From Oscillospiraceae bacterium (lineage in GTDB: Bacteria > Bacillota > Clostridia > Oscillospirales > Oscillospiraceae), in assembly GCA_902765025.1 (NCBI GenBank), contig CACWYC010000006.1, positions 1 through 64,000 on the forward strand: a DNA stretch of 64,000 bases, in the 5' to 3' direction. The notes under the pieces were generated by a model. The model ran no database searches. It was not told the origin of the DNA and worked only from the letters and a program-made list of their open reading frames with translations. This document shows positions 54,227-62,955 of the stretch, in pieces; the first letter of the stretch is position 1; each line of letters starts with the position of its first letter. The translations under genes and the position numbers were made by a program.

Positions 54227-55756
54227 ATGAAATTTTACCGAGACCACTATGACGTGATTGTCATCGGCGGGGCTCTGGCGGGCTTGAGCGCGGCGCTGAT
54301 GCTGGCCGACAAGGGCAAGAGCGTGCTGGTGCTGGAGCGCCATAACCTGCCCGGCGGCCTGGCCACCAGCTACGTCCGGGGCGGCATCGAAATCGAGGCC
54401 ACCCTCCACGAGATGATGTCCATCGGCGAGAAGAACAACCGGCTGAAGGTGGGCAAGTTCTTCGACGATATGGGCGTGGACATCGACTGGCTGAAGGTGC
54501 CGGAGGCCTACCACGCCTCCCTGCCGGGGCTGGAGGTGACGCTGCACCCGGGGCTGGAGACCTTCGCCCGGGAGGTGGACGGCGCCGTGCCCGGCACCTA
54601 CGATAAGGTGCTGGCGGTGTTGCAGCTGTGCGACAGGGTGTTCAACAGTGTGAATGAATTGAGCATCCACCCCATGAGCAAGCCCCAGATGCTGTTGAAG
54701 CACCCCGACTTTGTGAAAACCGCCGGCTACTCCACCCAGGAGGTGCTGGACACCTTCGGCCTGCCCCAGAAGGCGCTTGACCTGCTGGCCCCCTACTGGA
54801 TTTACGTGGGCACCGGGTTCCGGGAGCTGCCGTTTACCATCTTCTCCGTGCTGATGGCGGACTACGTGGGCTACGGCTCCTACATCCCCAAGAAATTGAG
54901 CCACGAGATGAGCCTGAAAATGGCGGAGCGGGCGGAGGCCATGGGCGTGCAGATCGAGTACCGCCAGCACGTGGACAAGATTCTGGTGAAGGACGGCCAG
55001 GCCTGCGGCGTGCGCACCGCTCGCGGCGACGAGATTTACGGCGACTACGTCATCTCCTCCGCCTACCCCAACAGCGTGTACACCCACATGATTGAGCCCG
55101 CCGACGCCGTGCCCCCCGAGGCCATCAAGATGGTGAACGGGCGGCGGCTGAGCCTGACGGCCTTTTCGGTGGTGATGATTCTGGACAGACCCGCCGAAGA
55201 GCTGGGCATCAAAGATTACAGCGTATTCCGGGGCGACACCATGGACACCGACAAGCTGTATGGCGAGCTGAAGGGCCTGGGGCCCTACCGCTACCTCACC
55301 TGCATCTGCCACAACCTGGGCAACCCCGGCGTGACCCCGGAGGGCACCTGCTCCTACTCCATCACCACCCTGCCCCGGGTGGAGGGGTGGAAAACCGTGT
55401 CCGCCGACGACTACGACAGGGTGAAGCACGAGGTGGCCCGGCAGATGATTGACACCATGAGCGACTATCTGGGGGTCAACCTGCTGGATCACATTCTGGA
55501 AATCGTCATTGAGACGCCCATGACCGTGGCCCACTACACAGGCATGTGGAACGGCTGCATCTACGGCTACGCCCACACCATGGAGGACCACATTGTGGCC
55601 CGGCTGCAGACGGCGGAGGCGGAGCGGTTTATCCGGCATCTGGAATTCTCCGGCGCCCACCAGATCAGCGGCGACGGCATGGGCCCCGCCGTGACCAACG
55701 GACGCAAGGCGGCGAAAAACGTACTGGACACCATGGCAGAGGAGGCGGCGAAATGA
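54227..55756 (+). CDS. CrtI/RetSat-type FAD oxidoreductase (candidate fatty-acid saturase)
   Basis: This 509-aa flavoprotein of the phytoene desaturase / retinol saturase superfamily has FAD motif DVIVIGGALAGLSAALMLADKG followed by ERHNLPGGLATSYVRGG. The C-terminal FAD segment is SGAHQISGDGMGPAVTNGRKAAKN. It has no signal peptide or clear membrane helix. Family members remove or add double bonds in long hydrophobic chains; next to a PUFA isomerase and an electron-supplying reductase, saturation of an isomerised fatty acid is my inference. Start 54227 has AGAGGG 8 bases upstream. Its stop overlaps the start of the reductase gene (ATGA), so the two products are probably made together. Confidence 0.8.
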   Translation: MKFYRDHYDVIVIGGALAGLSAALMLADKGKSVLVLERHNLPGGLATSYVRGGIEIEATLHEMMSIGEKNNRLKVGKFFDDMGVDIDWLKVPEAYHASLPGLEVTLHPGLETFAREVDGAVPGTYDKVLAVLQLCDRVFNSVNELSIHPMSKPQMLLKHPDFVKTAGYSTQEVLDTFGLPQKALDLLAPYWIYVGTGFRELPFTIFSVLMADYVGYGSYIPKKLSHEMSLKMAERAEAMGVQIEYRQHVDKILVKDGQACGVRTARGDEIYGDYVISSAYPNSVYTHMIEPADAVPPEAIKMVNGRRLSLTAFSVVMILDRPAEELGIKDYSVFRGDTMDTDKLYGELKGLGPYRYLTCICHNLGNPGVTPEGTCSYSITTLPRVEGWKTVSADDYDRVKHEVARQMIDTMSDYLGVNLLDHILEIVIETPMTVAHYTGMWNGCIYGYAHTMEDHIVARLQTAEAERFIRHLEFSGAHQISGDGMGPAVTNGRKAAKNVLDTMAEEAAK

Positions 55757-56937
55757 AGGTAAAAGGCTTTTTGAAGGACGTGGGCGGCGCGTCCCGTGTC
55801 ACCAAGGCACGGCTGGCGGCCTTCGAACAGGCGTCCTCCACCCCGGTGCGGACCGACCCCATCGGCGACGTGGCCCGGGAGTGGCACCCCGGCAAGCTGG
55901 ACATGGTGGTGACGGACATCCGGGACGCCTCCAAGACCGCCAAGACGGTGCGGTTTGAAAAGGTGGGCGGCGGCAAGCTGCCTCCCTTCTACGCGGGCCA
56001 GTTCATGGTGGTGGACTTCCCCATGGGCGACAGCCTCATCTCCCGGCCCTACTCCATCTCCTCCGCCCCCTGGCAGGCACGGCAGGAAAAGGGCTTTGTG
56101 GAGATCACCGTGCGCCGCTCCAAAGGCGACGGCTTCATCTGCGACCACATCAACGACAACGTAAAGGTGGGCGACACCTTCCGCTGCCTCATCGGCTGCG
56201 GACAGTTCTACTACGAGCCCCTGCGGGACGCCAAACACGTGGTGGCCCTGGCCGGCGGCGTGGGCATCACCCCCTTTGCCTCCATGGCCCGGGAGGTGGC
56301 CCACGGCACGCTGGACATGGATCTGACCATCCTCTACGGCTCTGTGGCCTCCGACGACATCACCCTCCACGATGAACTCTCGGCGCTGGAGGGGGAGCAC
56401 GTCCACGTCGTCCACGTGCTGTCCGGCGACGAGCCAGACTGGCAGGGCGAGCGGGGCTTTTTGACGGCGGAGCTGATCCGCAAGTATTCCGCCCCCGACA
56501 CCACCTATTTCATCTGCGGCCCCCAGGTGATGTACCGCTTCCTCCGGGAGGAGCTGAAAAAGCTGGACATCCCCCAGCGGCGGGTGCGGTTTGAGGTGTT
56601 CGGCCAGGCCAAGGACATCACCGCCTTCCCCGGCTATCCCCAGGAGTGCCGGGATAAGACCTATCAGCTCACCGTGCGGCGGGGCATCCACGAGGACGTG
56701 ATTCCCGCCAAGGCCACGGAGAGCCTGGTGGTGGCCCTGGAACGGGCGGGCATCCGCATCGAGACCGGGTGCCGCAGCGGCGAATGCGGCTTCTGCCGCA
56801 CCAAGGTGCTGTCAGGCAGCGTGTACGTCTGCCCGGAGAACGACGGCCGCCGGGCCGCCGACAAGGATTTCGGCTATGTCCACGCCTGCGCCGCCTATCC
56901 CACGTCGGATGTGGTGATTAAGATACCGATTGAATAA
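55753..56937 (+). CDS. FAD/NAD(P)-binding reductase with C-terminal [2Fe-2S] ferredoxin domain
   Basis: In this 394-aa reductase, after a leader of about 45 residues, a ferredoxin-NADP reductase-type FAD domain carries RPYSISSAP. The nucleotide domain has LAGGVGITPFASM and FICGPQVMYRF. The C-terminal plant-type ferredoxin domain has CRSGECGFC plus a fourth Cys in HACAAYP. The chain would take electrons from NAD(P)H through FAD to [2Fe-2S] and on to a partner. Overlap of its start (55753) with the preceding stop makes the CrtI/RetSat-type flavoprotein the likely partner. The arm ends in a strong terminator. Confidence 0.86.
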   Translation: MKVKGFLKDVGGASRVTKARLAAFEQASSTPVRTDPIGDVAREWHPGKLDMVVTDIRDASKTAKTVRFEKVGGGKLPPFYAGQFMVVDFPMGDSLISRPYSISSAPWQARQEKGFVEITVRRSKGDGFICDHINDNVKVGDTFRCLIGCGQFYYEPLRDAKHVVALAGGVGITPFASMAREVAHGTLDMDLTILYGSVASDDITLHDELSALEGEHVHVVHVLSGDEPDWQGERGFLTAELIRKYSAPDTTYFICGPQVMYRFLREELKKLDIPQRRVRFEVFGQAKDITAFPGYPQECRDKTYQLTVRRGIHEDVIPAKATESLVVALERAGIRIETGCRSGECGFCRTKVLSGSVYVCPENDGRRAADKDFGYVHACAAYPTSDVVIKIPIE

Positions 56938-56955
56938 TGTACGTTCTGTGATAAA

Positions 56956-56992
56956 CGGCCTGCGCCCCGTTTGGGGCGCAGGCCGTTTTGTT
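56956..56992 (+). terminator. Terminator of the isomerase-flavoprotein-reductase arm
   Basis: A perfect 13-bp stem (56956-56968 with 56973-56985, loop GTTT) is followed by TTTTGTT. It begins 18 bases after the reductase stop. Confidence 0.85.
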
Positions 56993-56994
56993 GC

Positions 56995-57590
56995 GGAATG
57001 ATATTGTTTGTGGGGGCGGGCCGCCGGGGCGGCGGCCCCTACGGCGTAATCATAACGGCATCGGTTTTCATTGTAGGGGCGCTTCACGAAGCGCCCGCTT
57101 GCGGGTTGGCAATGATGATAAAGGGAATCGTTGATTTGGCAAGGGGCACAATATTCTCCGTAGGGGCGGGGCTCTGCTCCGCCCGTGCCCCGGCGGTCAG
57201 CGGAAAGGGGGCGGACAGAGTCGTCCGCCCCTACGAAGGTTTTTGCAGCCATATGCCATTCATTCGGCGTGGGCGGGCGGCGCGGCCTGGGTGTCGGGCG
57301 CAGCGTGAATCGCTCCCGCGGAGATACGGCGCAGGTTGTTCGTAGGGCGGCACCTGTGTGTGCCGCCCTGCCGGTTGGCGGGTTTGACAAAAGGCGGGTT
57401 GGACGCAAACGCTTGCCTTGATTCCGTAGGGGCCGACGACCCGGCGGCCCGCCTGAGCGGCGCCGAATCTATTGAAAGGCACCGTTGGTTGCGGACGGTC
57501 ACCGTCATCGCGTACCATTCACCCGCCATTTGCGCCGTTCGTTCCCGTGTCCGGCGCGCCGAGGTCGTCGCGCCCTACGACGCCATTGCG
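56995..57590. repeat. Third cluster of GTAGGG-ended palindromic repeats
   Basis: The roughly 600-bp stretch between the reductase and ppdK holds more units: hairpins at about 57015-57042 (GGCCGCC core), 57074-57099 (GCGCTTC core), 57161-57237, 57342-57367 (GGCGGCACC core) and 57425-57452. In 57161-57237 the left arm has the GGGGCTCTGCTCC core but the right arm has the GGACAGAGTCGTCC core, a mosaic unit. No credible gene is seen. Confidence 0.7.
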
Positions 57591-57593
57591 CAA

Positions 57594-57627
57594 AAACAGC
57601 ACCGTGCCTGGCGGCACGGTGCTGTTT
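57594..57627 (-). terminator. Terminator after ppdK
   Basis: AAACAGCACCGTGCC pairs with GGCACGGTGCTGTTT (57594-57608, 57613-57627), with TTTTTG following on the minus strand. It lies 32 bases past the ppdK stop. Confidence 0.85.
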
Positions 57628-57659
57628 CTTGCTTTATGAGGTGGGAGGTTTTTCAGCGT

Positions 57660-60536
57660 TTACTTGCTGTTCTTCTCCTCGCCGTAGGTCTTCTTGGCCT
57701 CGTTCCAGCCGGCCTTCAGGCTCTTGAAGCCGGCGGACAGCACGTCCATCAGCTCGTCGGCGGCCAGGTTGGCGCTGTTCTGGAGCTGGGCGGCGGCGTC
57801 TTTCAGCACGGCCTTGGCGGCGTTGATCTTCTCATTGACCTGATCGCCGTCCAGGTTCAGCTTGTCGGCCACGGCGTCGATGACCTCCTCCACCTTGGCC
57901 TCCTTGCTCTCGGCGGCCTTGATGGCAGCCTGGGCGGCAGCCAGACGGGCGATGGGCACGCGGAAGGGGCTGCAGGACACGTAGTCCAGGCCGGCGTTGT
58001 GGCAGAACTCCACGCTGGCGGGGTCGCCGCCCTGCTCGCCGCAGATGCCCAGGTGCAGGTCGGGGCGGGTCTGACGGCCCAGCTTGGCGGCCATCTTGAC
58101 CAGCTTGCCCACGCCGTCCTGATCCAGCTTGGCGAAGGGATCGTTCTCATAGATCTTGCGATCGTAGTAAGCGCCCAGGAACTTGCCGGCGTCGTCACGG
58201 CTGAAGCCGAAGGTCATCTGGGTCAGGTCGTTGGTGCCGAAGGAGAAGAACTCGGCCTCCTTGGCGATCTCATCGGCGGTGATGGCGGCACGGGGGATCT
58301 CGATCATGGTGCCCACCAGGTACTTCATGGTCACGCCGGCAGCGGCCAGCTCCTCATCGGCGGTCTTGCAGACCACGTCCTTGACGAACTTCAGCTCCTT
58401 CACCTCGCCCACCAGCGGGATCATGATCTCGGGCTGCATATTCCAGTCGGGATGACGGTTCTGGACGTTGATGGCGGCGCGGATGACGGCGCGGGTCTGC
58501 ATCTCGGCGATCTCGGGATAGGTGACCGCCAGACGGCAGCCGCGGTGGCCCATCATGGGGTTGAACTCGTGGAGGCCGGCGATGATGGCCTTGATGTCGG
58601 CCACGCTCTTGCCCTGGGTCTGGGCCAGCAGCTCGATGTCACGCTCCTCGGTGGGCACGAACTCGTGCAGGGGGGGATCCAGGAAGCGGATGGTGACGGG
58701 GCAGCCCTCCATGGCCTCATAGATGCCCTCGAAGTCGCCCTGCTGCATGGGCATCAGCTTGGCCAGAGCCGCCTTGCGCTCCTCCACGGTGTCGGCGCAG
58801 ATCATCTCGCGGATGGCGGCGATGCGCTCGCCCTCGAAGAACATATGCTCGGTGCGGCACAGGCCGATGCCCTGGGCGCCCAGGGAGCGGGCACGGGCGG
58901 CGTCGGCGGGGGTGTCGGCGTTGGTGCGGACCTGGAGGCGGCGATACTTGTCGGCCCAGTCCATCACGGTCTTGAAGTTGCCGGAAACGGTGGCCTCCAC
59001 GGTGGGCAGGGCGCCGTCATAGATGTTGCCGGTGGAGCCGTCCAGGCTCAGCCAGTCGCCCTCGTGGTAGGTCTTGCCGGCCAGGGTGAACTGCTTATTG
59101 GCCTCGTCCATATTGATGGCGGAGCAGCCGGACACACAGCACTTGCCCATGCCGCGGGCCACCACGGCGGCGTGAGAGGTCATGCCGCCACGGACGGTCA
59201 GGATGCCCTGGGCGGCCTTCATGCCCTCGATGTCCTCGGGAGAGGTCTCCAGACGGACCAGCACCACCTTCTCGCCCCGCTCGGCCCAGGCCTTGGCGTC
59301 CTCGGCGGAGTAGACGATCTTGCCGCAGGCGGCGCCGGGGGAGGCGGGCAGGGCCTTGCCGATGGGGGTGGCCTCCTTCAGGGCCTTGGCGTCAAACTGG
59401 GGATGGAGCAGGGTGTCCAGGTTGCGGGGGTCAATCATGGCCACGGCCTGCTGCTCGGTGATCATGCCCTCGGCCACCAGGTCGCAGGCGATCTGCAGAG
59501 CGGCGGAAGCGGTGCGCTTACCGTTGCGGCACTGGAGCATATACAGCTTGCCGTGCTCCACGGTGAACTCCATGTCCTGCATATCGCGGTAATGGTCTTC
59601 CAGAATGTGGCAGACCTTGACGAACTCGTCATAGGCCTCGGGGAACTTCTCGGCCATCTCGGAGATGGGCATGGGGGTGCGCACGCCGGCCACCACGTCC
59701 TCGCCCTGGGCGTTGGTCAGGAACTCGCCCATCAGCTTCTTCTCGCCGGTGGCGGGGTCACGGGTGAAGGCCACGCCGGTACCGCAGTCGTCGCCCATAT
59801 TGCCGAAGGCCATGGACTGGACGTTGACGGCGGTGCCCCAGGAATAGGGGATGTCGTTATCACGGCGATAGACGTTGGCGCGGGGGTTGTCCCAGGAACG
59901 GAACACGGCCTTGATGGCGCCCACCAGCTGCTCCTTGGGGTCGGTGGGGAAATCGGAGCCGATCTTGGCCTTGTACTCGGCCTTGAACTGCATGGCCAGC
60001 TCCTTCAGGTCCTCGGCGGTCAGCTCCACGTCCTGGGTGACGCCGCGGTCGGCCTTCATCTTGTCGATGAGCTGCTCGAAATACTTCTTGCCCACCTCCA
60101 TGACCACGTCGGAATACATCTGGATGAAACGGCGGTAGCAGTCCCAAGCCCAGCGGGGATTGTTGGACTTGCGGGCGATGACGTCCACCACTTCCTCATT
60201 GAGGCCCAGGTTCAGGATGGTGTCCATCATGCCGGGCATGGAGGCCCGGGCGCCGGAGCGGACGGACACCAGCAGAGGATTCTCCAGATCGCCGAACTTC
60301 TTGCCGGTGATCTCCTCCATCTTCTCGATGTAGGTCATGATCTCGGCCATGATGCTGTCGTTGATCTGGCGGCCGTCCTCGTAATACTTGGTGCAGGCCT
60401 CGGTGGTGATGGTGAAGCCCTGGGGCACGGGCAGGCCGATGTTGGTCATCTCCGCCAGGTTGGCACCCTTGCCGCCCAGCAGCTCACGCATCTTGGCGTT
60501 GCCCTCGGTAAAGAGATAGCAATACTTCTTGCTCAT
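57660..60536 (-). CDS. ppdK: Pyruvate, phosphate dikinase with extra C-terminal helical tail
   Basis: This 958-aa enzyme interconverts pyruvate + ATP + Pi and PEP + AMP + PPi, used in anaerobes for PPi-linked glycolysis or gluconeogenesis. It has the ATP-grasp part (GGKGANLAEM, SGARASMPGMMDT), the phospho-His domain GGMTSHAAVVARGMGKCC, and the PEP barrel (FFSFGTNDLTQMTFGFSRDD, ICGEQGGDP). Typical enzymes of about 875 aa end near VPIARLAAAQAAI. Here about 85 Ala/Lys/Glu-rich residues follow (KVEEVIDAVADKLNLD, INAAKAVLKDAAAQ), probably helical. The start at 60536 has GGAGGATAACC. Confidence 0.94.
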   Translation of the reverse strand: MSKKYCYLFTEGNAKMRELLGGKGANLAEMTNIGLPVPQGFTITTEACTKYYEDGRQINDSIMAEIMTYIEKMEEITGKKFGDLENPLLVSVRSGARASMPGMMDTILNLGLNEEVVDVIARKSNNPRWAWDCYRRFIQMYSDVVMEVGKKYFEQLIDKMKADRGVTQDVELTAEDLKELAMQFKAEYKAKIGSDFPTDPKEQLVGAIKAVFRSWDNPRANVYRRDNDIPYSWGTAVNVQSMAFGNMGDDCGTGVAFTRDPATGEKKLMGEFLTNAQGEDVVAGVRTPMPISEMAEKFPEAYDEFVKVCHILEDHYRDMQDMEFTVEHGKLYMLQCRNGKRTASAALQIACDLVAEGMITEQQAVAMIDPRNLDTLLHPQFDAKALKEATPIGKALPASPGAACGKIVYSAEDAKAWAERGEKVVLVRLETSPEDIEGMKAAQGILTVRGGMTSHAAVVARGMGKCCVSGCSAINMDEANKQFTLAGKTYHEGDWLSLDGSTGNIYDGALPTVEATVSGNFKTVMDWADKYRRLQVRTNADTPADAARARSLGAQGIGLCRTEHMFFEGERIAAIREMICADTVEERKAALAKLMPMQQGDFEGIYEAMEGCPVTIRFLDPPLHEFVPTEERDIELLAQTQGKSVADIKAIIAGLHEFNPMMGHRGCRLAVTYPEIAEMQTRAVIRAAINVQNRHPDWNMQPEIMIPLVGEVKELKFVKDVVCKTADEELAAAGVTMKYLVGTMIEIPRAAITADEIAKEAEFFSFGTNDLTQMTFGFSRDDAGKFLGAYYDRKIYENDPFAKLDQDGVGKLVKMAAKLGRQTRPDLHLGICGEQGGDPASVEFCHNAGLDYVSCSPFRVPIARLAAAQAAIKAAESKEAKVEEVIDAVADKLNLDGDQVNEKINAAKAVLKDAAAQLQNSANLAADELMDVLSAGFKSLKAGWNEAKKTYGEEKNSK

Positions 60537-60592
60537 TGGTTATCCTCCATCAAAAATAATTGTTCAGGAACCTTCTTTTGTACAGCCCCAAT

Positions 60593-60621
60593 ATTATAAG
60601 GTCTTTTACCACCAAAGGCAA
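60593..60621 (-). promoter_or_regulatory. Promoter of ppdK
   Basis: On the minus strand, TTGCCT (60616-60621), a 17-bp spacer, then TATAAT (60593-60598). Confidence 0.65.
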
Positions 60622-60696
60622 GGGGGATTTTTCGTTTTTCGCCCCGGTTTCGCCGGAATTTTTGGGTTTTGGAGGGCGAATGGACGGTTTTCCCTC

Positions 60697-60726
60697 TTGC
60701 GGCAGAGGGCAAAATTATGCTATACT
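60697..60726 (+). promoter_or_regulatory. Promoter of the holB-ricT operon
   Basis: TTGCGG (60697-60702), an 18-bp spacer, then TATACT (60721-60726), about 50 bases upstream of the holB start. Confidence 0.55.
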
Positions 60727-60775
60727 GCTTGTATTATATACTGGGAGGGGTATCGGAACCCCGCAGGAGGCAGGT

Positions 60776-61630
60776 ATGGCGACCACTGCACCGCTACAAG
60801 AGTCCTTCATCCGCCGGGTGCGCTCGGCGGCGGCGAGCCATACCCTGAGCCACGCCATCATCCTCACCGGCACCGGCGACCTGGTGGAGGCGGCCCGGTT
60901 TGTGGCGGCGGCCCACCTGTGCCGGGAAGACGGCGCGCCCTGCCTTGCGTGCAACAGCTGCCGCAAGGTGAGGGAGGGCATCCACCCGGACGTGATCACC
61001 GTGCAGGACACGGAGCACAAGGAGCTGACGGTGGAGACGATGCGGCAACTGAAACAGGACGTGTACGTGCAGCCCAACGAGGGGCAGCGGAAGGTGTACC
61101 TCTTCGCCGACTGTCAGCAGCTCAACGAGCGGGACCAGAACGTGCTGCTGAAAATCGTGGAGGAGGGGCCGCCCTACGCGGCTTTCCTGTTCTGCGCGGC
61201 GTCGTCCCACGGCCTGCTGCCCACGGTGCGGTCACGGTGCGTGGAGCTGAAGCTGCGGGGCGACGAGGCCGCCGCCGACCTGACGGAGGCATCCGCCCTG
61301 TGCCGCGCCATCGCCGGGAAAAAGGCCACCGGTCTTGCCGAGTACCTCTGCGGCCTGGAAAACCGCCGCATCAAGCGGGAGGAGCTGCGGCCCCTCTTGC
61401 AGGGAGCGTGGCAGATTGCGGCGGAGGCCCTTTTGCAGCGGCGGGGCAAGGTGCCCGACGACGCCCTTGCGCCCTACACCGACACCCTCTCCCCTTTGAC
61501 CGACACCGCGCTGCGGCGCACCGAGGAAGTGCTGCGGCGCCTGGCGGCGGAATGTGAAACCAACGTAGGCCCCGGCCACGTGCTGGGAGCGCTATTGAGC
61601 CATATCCAACAGGAGGTTTACCGAAGATGA
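60776..61630 (+). CDS. holB: DNA polymerase III delta-prime subunit
   Basis: This 284-aa clamp-loader subunit has the zinc module as CREDGAPCLACNSCRKV, followed by HPDVITVQ, LFADCQQLNERDQNVLLKIVEEGP and the sensor-like LLPTVRSRC. The Walker A is degenerate (LTGTGDLVEAAR), as expected for delta-prime, which does not hydrolyse ATP. Start 60776 has AGGAGG; the longer reading from 60560 lacks family match. The gene is followed by ricT with a 4-base overlap, a common arrangement in Bacillota. Confidence 0.88.
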   Translation: MATTAPLQESFIRRVRSAAASHTLSHAIILTGTGDLVEAARFVAAAHLCREDGAPCLACNSCRKVREGIHPDVITVQDTEHKELTVETMRQLKQDVYVQPNEGQRKVYLFADCQQLNERDQNVLLKIVEEGPPYAAFLFCAASSHGLLPTVRSRCVELKLRGDEAAADLTEASALCRAIAGKKATGLAEYLCGLENRRIKREELRPLLQGAWQIAAEALLQRRGKVPDDALAPYTDTLSPLTDTALRRTEEVLRRLAAECETNVGPGHVLGALLSHIQQEVYRR

Positions 61631-62949
61631 CAACCGTGATTTCCGTGCGCTTTCGCAGCGGAACGAAGAACTATTATTTTGACCCCAAGGACCTGGTGAT
61701 CGCCCCGGGCCAGGACGTGATTGTGGAGACGGCCCAGGGCGCGGAGATCGCCCAGTGCGTGGAGGGCAACCACGACGTGCGGGACGAGACGGTGGTGAAG
61801 CCGCTGCGGCAGGTGCTGCGCATCGCCACGGAGAACGACCACCGCACCGCCGAGTACAACCGCAAGCGGGAGGACGAGGCCTTCGACATCTGCCAGAAGA
61901 AAATCACCCAGCACGGCCTGGACATGAAGCTGGTGCGGGTGGAGTGCAGCTTTGACGGCAGCAAAATCCTCTTTTTCTTCACCGCCGACGGGCGGGTGGA
62001 TTTCCGGGACCTGGTGAAGGACCTGGCAGGCGTGTTCCGCAGCCGCATCGAGCTGCGGCAGATCGGCGTGCGGGACGAGGCCAAGATGCTGGGCGGACTG
62101 GGCATCTGCGGCAGACCCTTCTGCTGCAACGCCTACATGGACGACTTTGTGCCCGTGTCCATCAAGATGGCCAAGACCCAGAATCTCAGCCTGAACCCCA
62201 CCAAGATCAGCGGCACCTGCGGCAGGCTGATGTGCTGCCTGAAATACGAGCAGGACGCCTATGAGGACGCCATCCGCCGGATGCCCAAAAACGAGTCCTT
62301 CGTGGTGACGCCCGACGGGCCGGGCAACGTGTCCGACGTGAACCTGCTGAAGGAGACGGTGAACGTTCGGCTGGACGGCCAGAGCGACAGCCCCAAGTGC
62401 TACCACAACTGCGAGGTGTGCGTGCTGCGCAACGGCAAGGGCAGCCGGGACGGCATCGCCGTGCCGGACAAGTGGCCGGAGCGGTACGTGGAGCGGGACG
62501 GTGAGGACGGTCAGGACGAGCTGGCCATTGCGCCGCTGTTCTCCGACATGACCGAGGAGGAGGAACAGGCGGCACGCTCCGCCCGGCGCCGCCGCAGCCG
62601 GGGCGGCAAGGGCCGCGCCCCCCAGGCCGCGGAAAAGCGGGAGGAAAAGCCCGCCGCCGAGAAGCCCAACGACGCCCCCCGGCAGGAGGGCGAGAAGGCC
62701 GAGGGCGCCAAGCGCCGCCGCAGCCGGGGCGGCAGAGGCCGGGGCGGCGAGAGCCGCCAGAACGAGCCCCGCGCCAACGCCACCCAGAATGGCGGCGAAA
62801 AGGCGGCTGAGAAGCCCCAGCGCCGCGACGCCAACGCCCCCCAGAACGGTGAGGGCGGGGAGGCCCGGCAGGGCAGCGCCCGCCGCCGCTACCGGGGGCC
62901 CCGCCGCCGGGGCGGCAAGGGCGGCAGCGGTGCCGCCGCCGAGGAATAA
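61627..62949 (+). CDS. ricT: PSP1-domain protein RicT with Arg/Gly-rich tail
   Basis: This 440-aa protein has residues 1-290 matching RicT (YaaT), a partner of RicA/RicF that tunes RNase Y-dependent mRNA processing. The cysteine pairs CGRPFCC and CGRLMCC are the conserved Fe-S ligands. From about 318 the chain is unlike most RicT proteins: about 120 residues with three basic clusters (RRRRSRGGKGR, RRRSRGGRGRGG, RRRYRGPRRRGGKGG) separated by Ala/Glu/Pro/Asn linkers. This disordered RGG-type tail probably binds RNA. ATGA overlap with holB. Confidence 0.87.
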   Translation: MTTVISVRFRSGTKNYYFDPKDLVIAPGQDVIVETAQGAEIAQCVEGNHDVRDETVVKPLRQVLRIATENDHRTAEYNRKREDEAFDICQKKITQHGLDMKLVRVECSFDGSKILFFFTADGRVDFRDLVKDLAGVFRSRIELRQIGVRDEAKMLGGLGICGRPFCCNAYMDDFVPVSIKMAKTQNLSLNPTKISGTCGRLMCCLKYEQDAYEDAIRRMPKNESFVVTPDGPGNVSDVNLLKETVNVRLDGQSDSPKCYHNCEVCVLRNGKGSRDGIAVPDKWPERYVERDGEDGQDELAIAPLFSDMTEEEEQAARSARRRRSRGGKGRAPQAAEKREEKPAAEKPNDAPRQEGEKAEGAKRRRSRGGRGRGGESRQNEPRANATQNGGEKAAEKPQRRDANAPQNGEGGEARQGSARRRYRGPRRRGGKGGSGAAAEE

Positions 62950-62955
62950 GCGGGC

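Noticed and set aside
43867-60599. Long antisense ORFs at 43867-46629, 47317-48492 and 57336-60599
   Set aside because: Same artefact, opposite the Fe-S flavoproteins and ppdK, whose motifs and lengths are complete on the minus strand.
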